From Lineus longissimus (Eukaryota; Nemertea; Pilidiophora; Heteronemertea; Lineidae): a stretch of 64,000 nt of DNA. Location: assembly GCF_910592395.1 (NCBI RefSeq), contig NC_088317.1, positions 1,302,001-1,366,000 on the forward strand, read 5' to 3'. The notes beneath the pieces are model-generated. The model saw only the letters and a program-made list of their open reading frames with translations, did no database searches and had not been told where the DNA came from. Below are positions 61,210-64,000 of the stretch, piece by piece. Every line of letters starts with the position of its first letter. Within the stretch, counting starts at the first letter, position 1. The position numbers and the translations under genes were made by a program.

Positions 61210-61405
61210 CATGAAGAAAAGGATGGCAGGCTGGCAGGGAGACATCGTGATCACTCACAATAACATGATGGCTTGATGGCTGATGGCAAGCTGGCAGGGA
61301 GACATCCTGATCACTCACAGTAACATGATGGCTTGATGGCTGATGGCAAGCTGGCAGGGAGACATCCTGATCACTAACAGTAACATGATGGCTTGATGGC
61401 TGATC
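61210..61405. repeat. ~60-bp tandem repeat, three copies
   Basis: Units contain GGCAAGCTGGCAGGGAGACA then TCCTGATCACTCACAGTAAC and ATGATGGCTTGATGGCTGAT. About three copies, nearly identical. Confidence 0.85.
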
Positions 61406-61592
61406 AGACTTAGTTCCCTCATGCATGGTCCTCCACTCAAGCACATCGAATGACCTTAATGATGTCGCACAAAGCTTTGCTTTGTTATGGAAGCATCATT
61501 CACTGGTTGAGACACAATGCAACATTGGACTTGCAAATGTCCAGTTTTCGCAATGACTAAAGAAAGCTAAAGTCTTCTTTGATGTGACATTT

Positions 61593-63324
61593 TATTCCAT
61601 CCTTGACACTGATGACATGTTTCAAGTTGACTTCAGATAGAACTAGCTTCCTGGTGTTTTTACATATTTACATCCATCAATATACATTTGAAGATGGCAT
61701 GAAGGTGTCACAGGCCAGAACAGACAATTTGATTCACAGCACATTCTTTGTGACAAATCTGTTTAAGACTGATTTTGAATCAATTGATTTTCAAAAGAGA
61801 TGGCCCCTTGGTCTCAGCCGTCAATTCTGACCAATCCACTCAAAAGCTCGCCTCTTAGCAATACACACAGCTTTATCAATACATTTGCTATTTTTCAACA
61901 TGTAACATATAATCATAGTCATGGTGATATAAACAAGTACGTCTCTACCTTGAAAAACATTGTTGCCTTATAAACTGGATTTGATGACTTTTCATCAACT
62001 GATGTGGAGCAACTTTAAGCAATTGAAGAGAAGAGTTTACCAACTACATGTACACAGGAGTTCAGTGGAGGTCCATCCACTCAAACAGTCTTTGGCACTA
62101 ATGTACACTGTGTCCGCAAAGCCTCAAGTCTTCAGAGGGCAAAAGTGGCAACTATTGATAACTGCTCATGCAACAAATGTCTAGACCTACATGTACACCT
62201 GTACAACAATATATGCAAATCAACAATTATCACTCAACATTACTTAAATATGCCTACTGTTCTCCCCATGATCTCTACACATACATGTACACGTATGGGA
62301 GGTTTTTACTTCACAGGCAATGTATTCCTGCATGAAATCATAGAGTGACTTATTCTCAACTAAGAATGCCAAAGCAACTGAACACATCTCTGATAAATAA
62401 TTACACCAATATTTACATAGACCACCTTACATTGTAACAATACTGCATGTACTCACCAACATGTACAATGCACAGAGTTGTTCAACCACCATCACAACAG
62501 CTGCTCCAGAAACGAGCCCATATGCATCATGCAATGTAAAGGCCATTTTAGCCTTACTGTATACAATACAGTAGAATAGTGCAGTACATGCACACTTTAG
62601 TAAGTAGGCAGGTAAATTTATGTCTGAAAAGCAATACAGACCGCCCTAAGATCATTTTTAGGGGACCTCATATCAGAACTTCTCGAATGGCCCAAATGGC
62701 AAAGTACATGTACACATGCCCTGATGTTGCAATGTAAGATGGCTCCACTAGAATTAACCACATGAACTATCACAGAAGATAGTCTGGTCCCCACTTGTCC
62801 TGTCAGGCGTCACAACATTGACAGAACATCAACCTCATATAGGTCAGGGGGACCAGACTACACAGAAAATTGAAAAATTCCTATCTCCCTGATGTCAGGA
62901 ATGTGTACACTTCTTATTACAGAATTCACAAATATACATTATCACACAGATCTAAATCTGGCTCAAGTTCACAGAGGCAGATGACAGTTTTTTAACATTT
63001 AGTCATAAAGCCAACACATGCATATTTATCTAACACCACTATTTTCGAACTCTCTAATGATTTACAATAACCACCAGAACTCTTTGTTTTGGCATTTCTC
63101 TCAATAAATTTTATAAATAACTGCTTATGTCTATCAAAGAATGCTACAAATGCTTAGGTCAAAAACTAGCTTTAGTTAAATAGAGAATAATAGGACTTGT
63201 GCAGAGCCTTTTCTTGGATTAACATCTGTGTCTGATTGTACTCAACATAACCTAAAACAGGGTAGCATTTTCTGACATTCCTCAAATCAATTTTGCTTTT
63301 ATCAATCAATTCAAAAGTTCTAGC
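61593..63324 (-). other. Probable 3' UTR of ATP6AP2
   Basis: No conserved frame on either strand between the ATP6AP2 stop and a minus-strand AATAAA at 61593-61598. The region has many ACATGTAC motifs and a small inverted repeat (TAGTCTGGTCCCC at about 62784 and its complement at about 62850). UTR status is inference from position. Confidence 0.45.
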
Positions 63325-63792
63325 TTATTCCTTCTTCATGCGTTGACTCGTCATCCTGTAGATGATGCTGTCGCGTCCGGGGTCCATGTGCCACAAACCG
63401 AGCGAGACAGCAAAGAGGGCCAGAGCCAGGACGATCATCATCCATAAGATGATGTTGAAGGCGACGGGGTACATTTCATCATAGTCTTCTCCAAGATTGT
63501 ATTTCTTCTTGTCTGTCTGTGGGGCCTAAAGGAAGGAAAATGGCAAGTTGTACTAAAGTATAACTCAATTCAATTCGAACCTCAAATCCAATGATGACAG
63601 CAATAACCATTACCACATTCATTTGGGTCTAAGCTTCTTATAATCAAACAAAATAATGCCATTGGTCTTTACCTTAGTGGGGTCAGCAAGGAGGCTACGA
63701 CTCTTACGGATAAGACGTCCATCAGCTGGTGGAAGCGTGACCACCTCAATCACCACATTGTCTTTATAGAACTTTTGGAATTCGGATGTAAT
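63325..63792 (-). CDS. ATP6AP2: ATP6AP2 (prorenin receptor, V-ATPase accessory protein 2), last two exons
   Basis: Two phase-0 exons, 63792-63673 (40 codons) and 63525-63325 (66 codons and TAA), give the C-terminal 106 residues. The gene continues off the right edge. The segment has the conserved LIRKSRS processing site region at the end of the luminal domain, then one transmembrane helix (PVAFNIILWMMIVLALALFA). The cytoplasmic end is MDPGRDSIIYRMTSQRMKKE, nearly the human ending. The protein assembles with the V-ATPase in the ER and Golgi and acts in acidification and Wnt signalling. Confidence 0.95.
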
Positions 63793-64000
63793 CTGTAAGA
63801 TTAGAAAACACAAAATATAAGTATTTACCTTTGACCTTTTAGACCTTCAATATTACTAGGTAAATTCTTGGCCTATAAAGCGTCAACATAGTCTCTTCAC
63901 TTTTATCTGCTTACTCCTGCTGAAGATAGGCCAGTTTCTAAAGGAACTTCCATATCTTGGCCATCACTATGCATAACAGCTGATCTGGTGAACTTGGTGT

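Overview
This is nuclear DNA from an invertebrate animal. Every conserved gene is split by GT-AG introns with clean phases, polyadenylation signals are AATAAA, and the intergenic DNA is rich in satellites, fold-back elements and interspersed repeats. The repeat at 53.2-54.4 kb and the ACATGTAC-rich UTRs resemble what I know from molluscs, brachiopods and other lophotrochozoans, and a Lys/Asp-rich secreted protein cluster would fit a shell- or tube-making animal. The phylum is an inference; amphioxus or an ambulacrarian is not excluded. All gene models below were built by hand from splice sites, reading frame and remembered protein families, not from alignments or transcripts.

Layout. Left edge: first coding exon of a rhodopsin-type GPCR on the minus strand (289-436), head to head with VWA8 (plus, 1935-16275, 31 exons recognised, first exon missing). 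A 404-aa protein of SPFH/major-vault-shoulder type follows on the same strand (17216-20345). Tandem repeats fill 21.1-22.5 kb. Two tandem ADP-ribosylglycohydrolase genes lie on the minus strand (23009-26577 and 28083-31732). They share the same exon lengths, phases and a duplicated promoter with an E2F-type site. The second copy carries two alternative 144-nt versions of exon 4 only 32 nt apart. A second GPCR gene, paralogous to the one at the left edge, occupies 33178-37229 (plus) and encodes a receptor with a cytoplasmic tail of about 615 residues.

From 37.9 to 47.7 kb the minus strand holds a cluster of secreted Lys-rich proteins. One is a 403-aa protein with CPxG-type two-Cys modules, a basic region and a poly-Asp tail (44663-47674). 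The next is a 632-aa protein with a Lys-rich repeat domain, three Cys-rich PAN/apple-like modules (one interrupted by 21 Asp) and a follistatin-like end (40260-43914). The last is a block of phase-1 exons ending in a Lys-rich tail (37975-40029) with no signal-peptide exon of its own, which may be an alternative 3' half of the middle gene.

From 48.2 to 49.6 kb are two satellite arrays; the first is an inverted relative of the array at 21.2 kb. Then come a single-exon serpin with an Arg-Cys reactive bond and a C-terminal KDEL (51021-52181), an interspersed repeat (53.2-54.4 kb), PUDP (minus) and PNPLA4 (plus) as a divergent pair sharing a short promoter region, and the last two exons of ATP6AP2 (minus) at the right edge. 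VWA8, PUDP, PNPLA4 and ATP6AP2 are housekeeping metabolic or trafficking genes. The parts most likely to hold undescribed biology are the Lys/Asp-rich matrix-like cluster, the mutually exclusive exon pair, the long-tailed GPCR and the SPFH-like protein.
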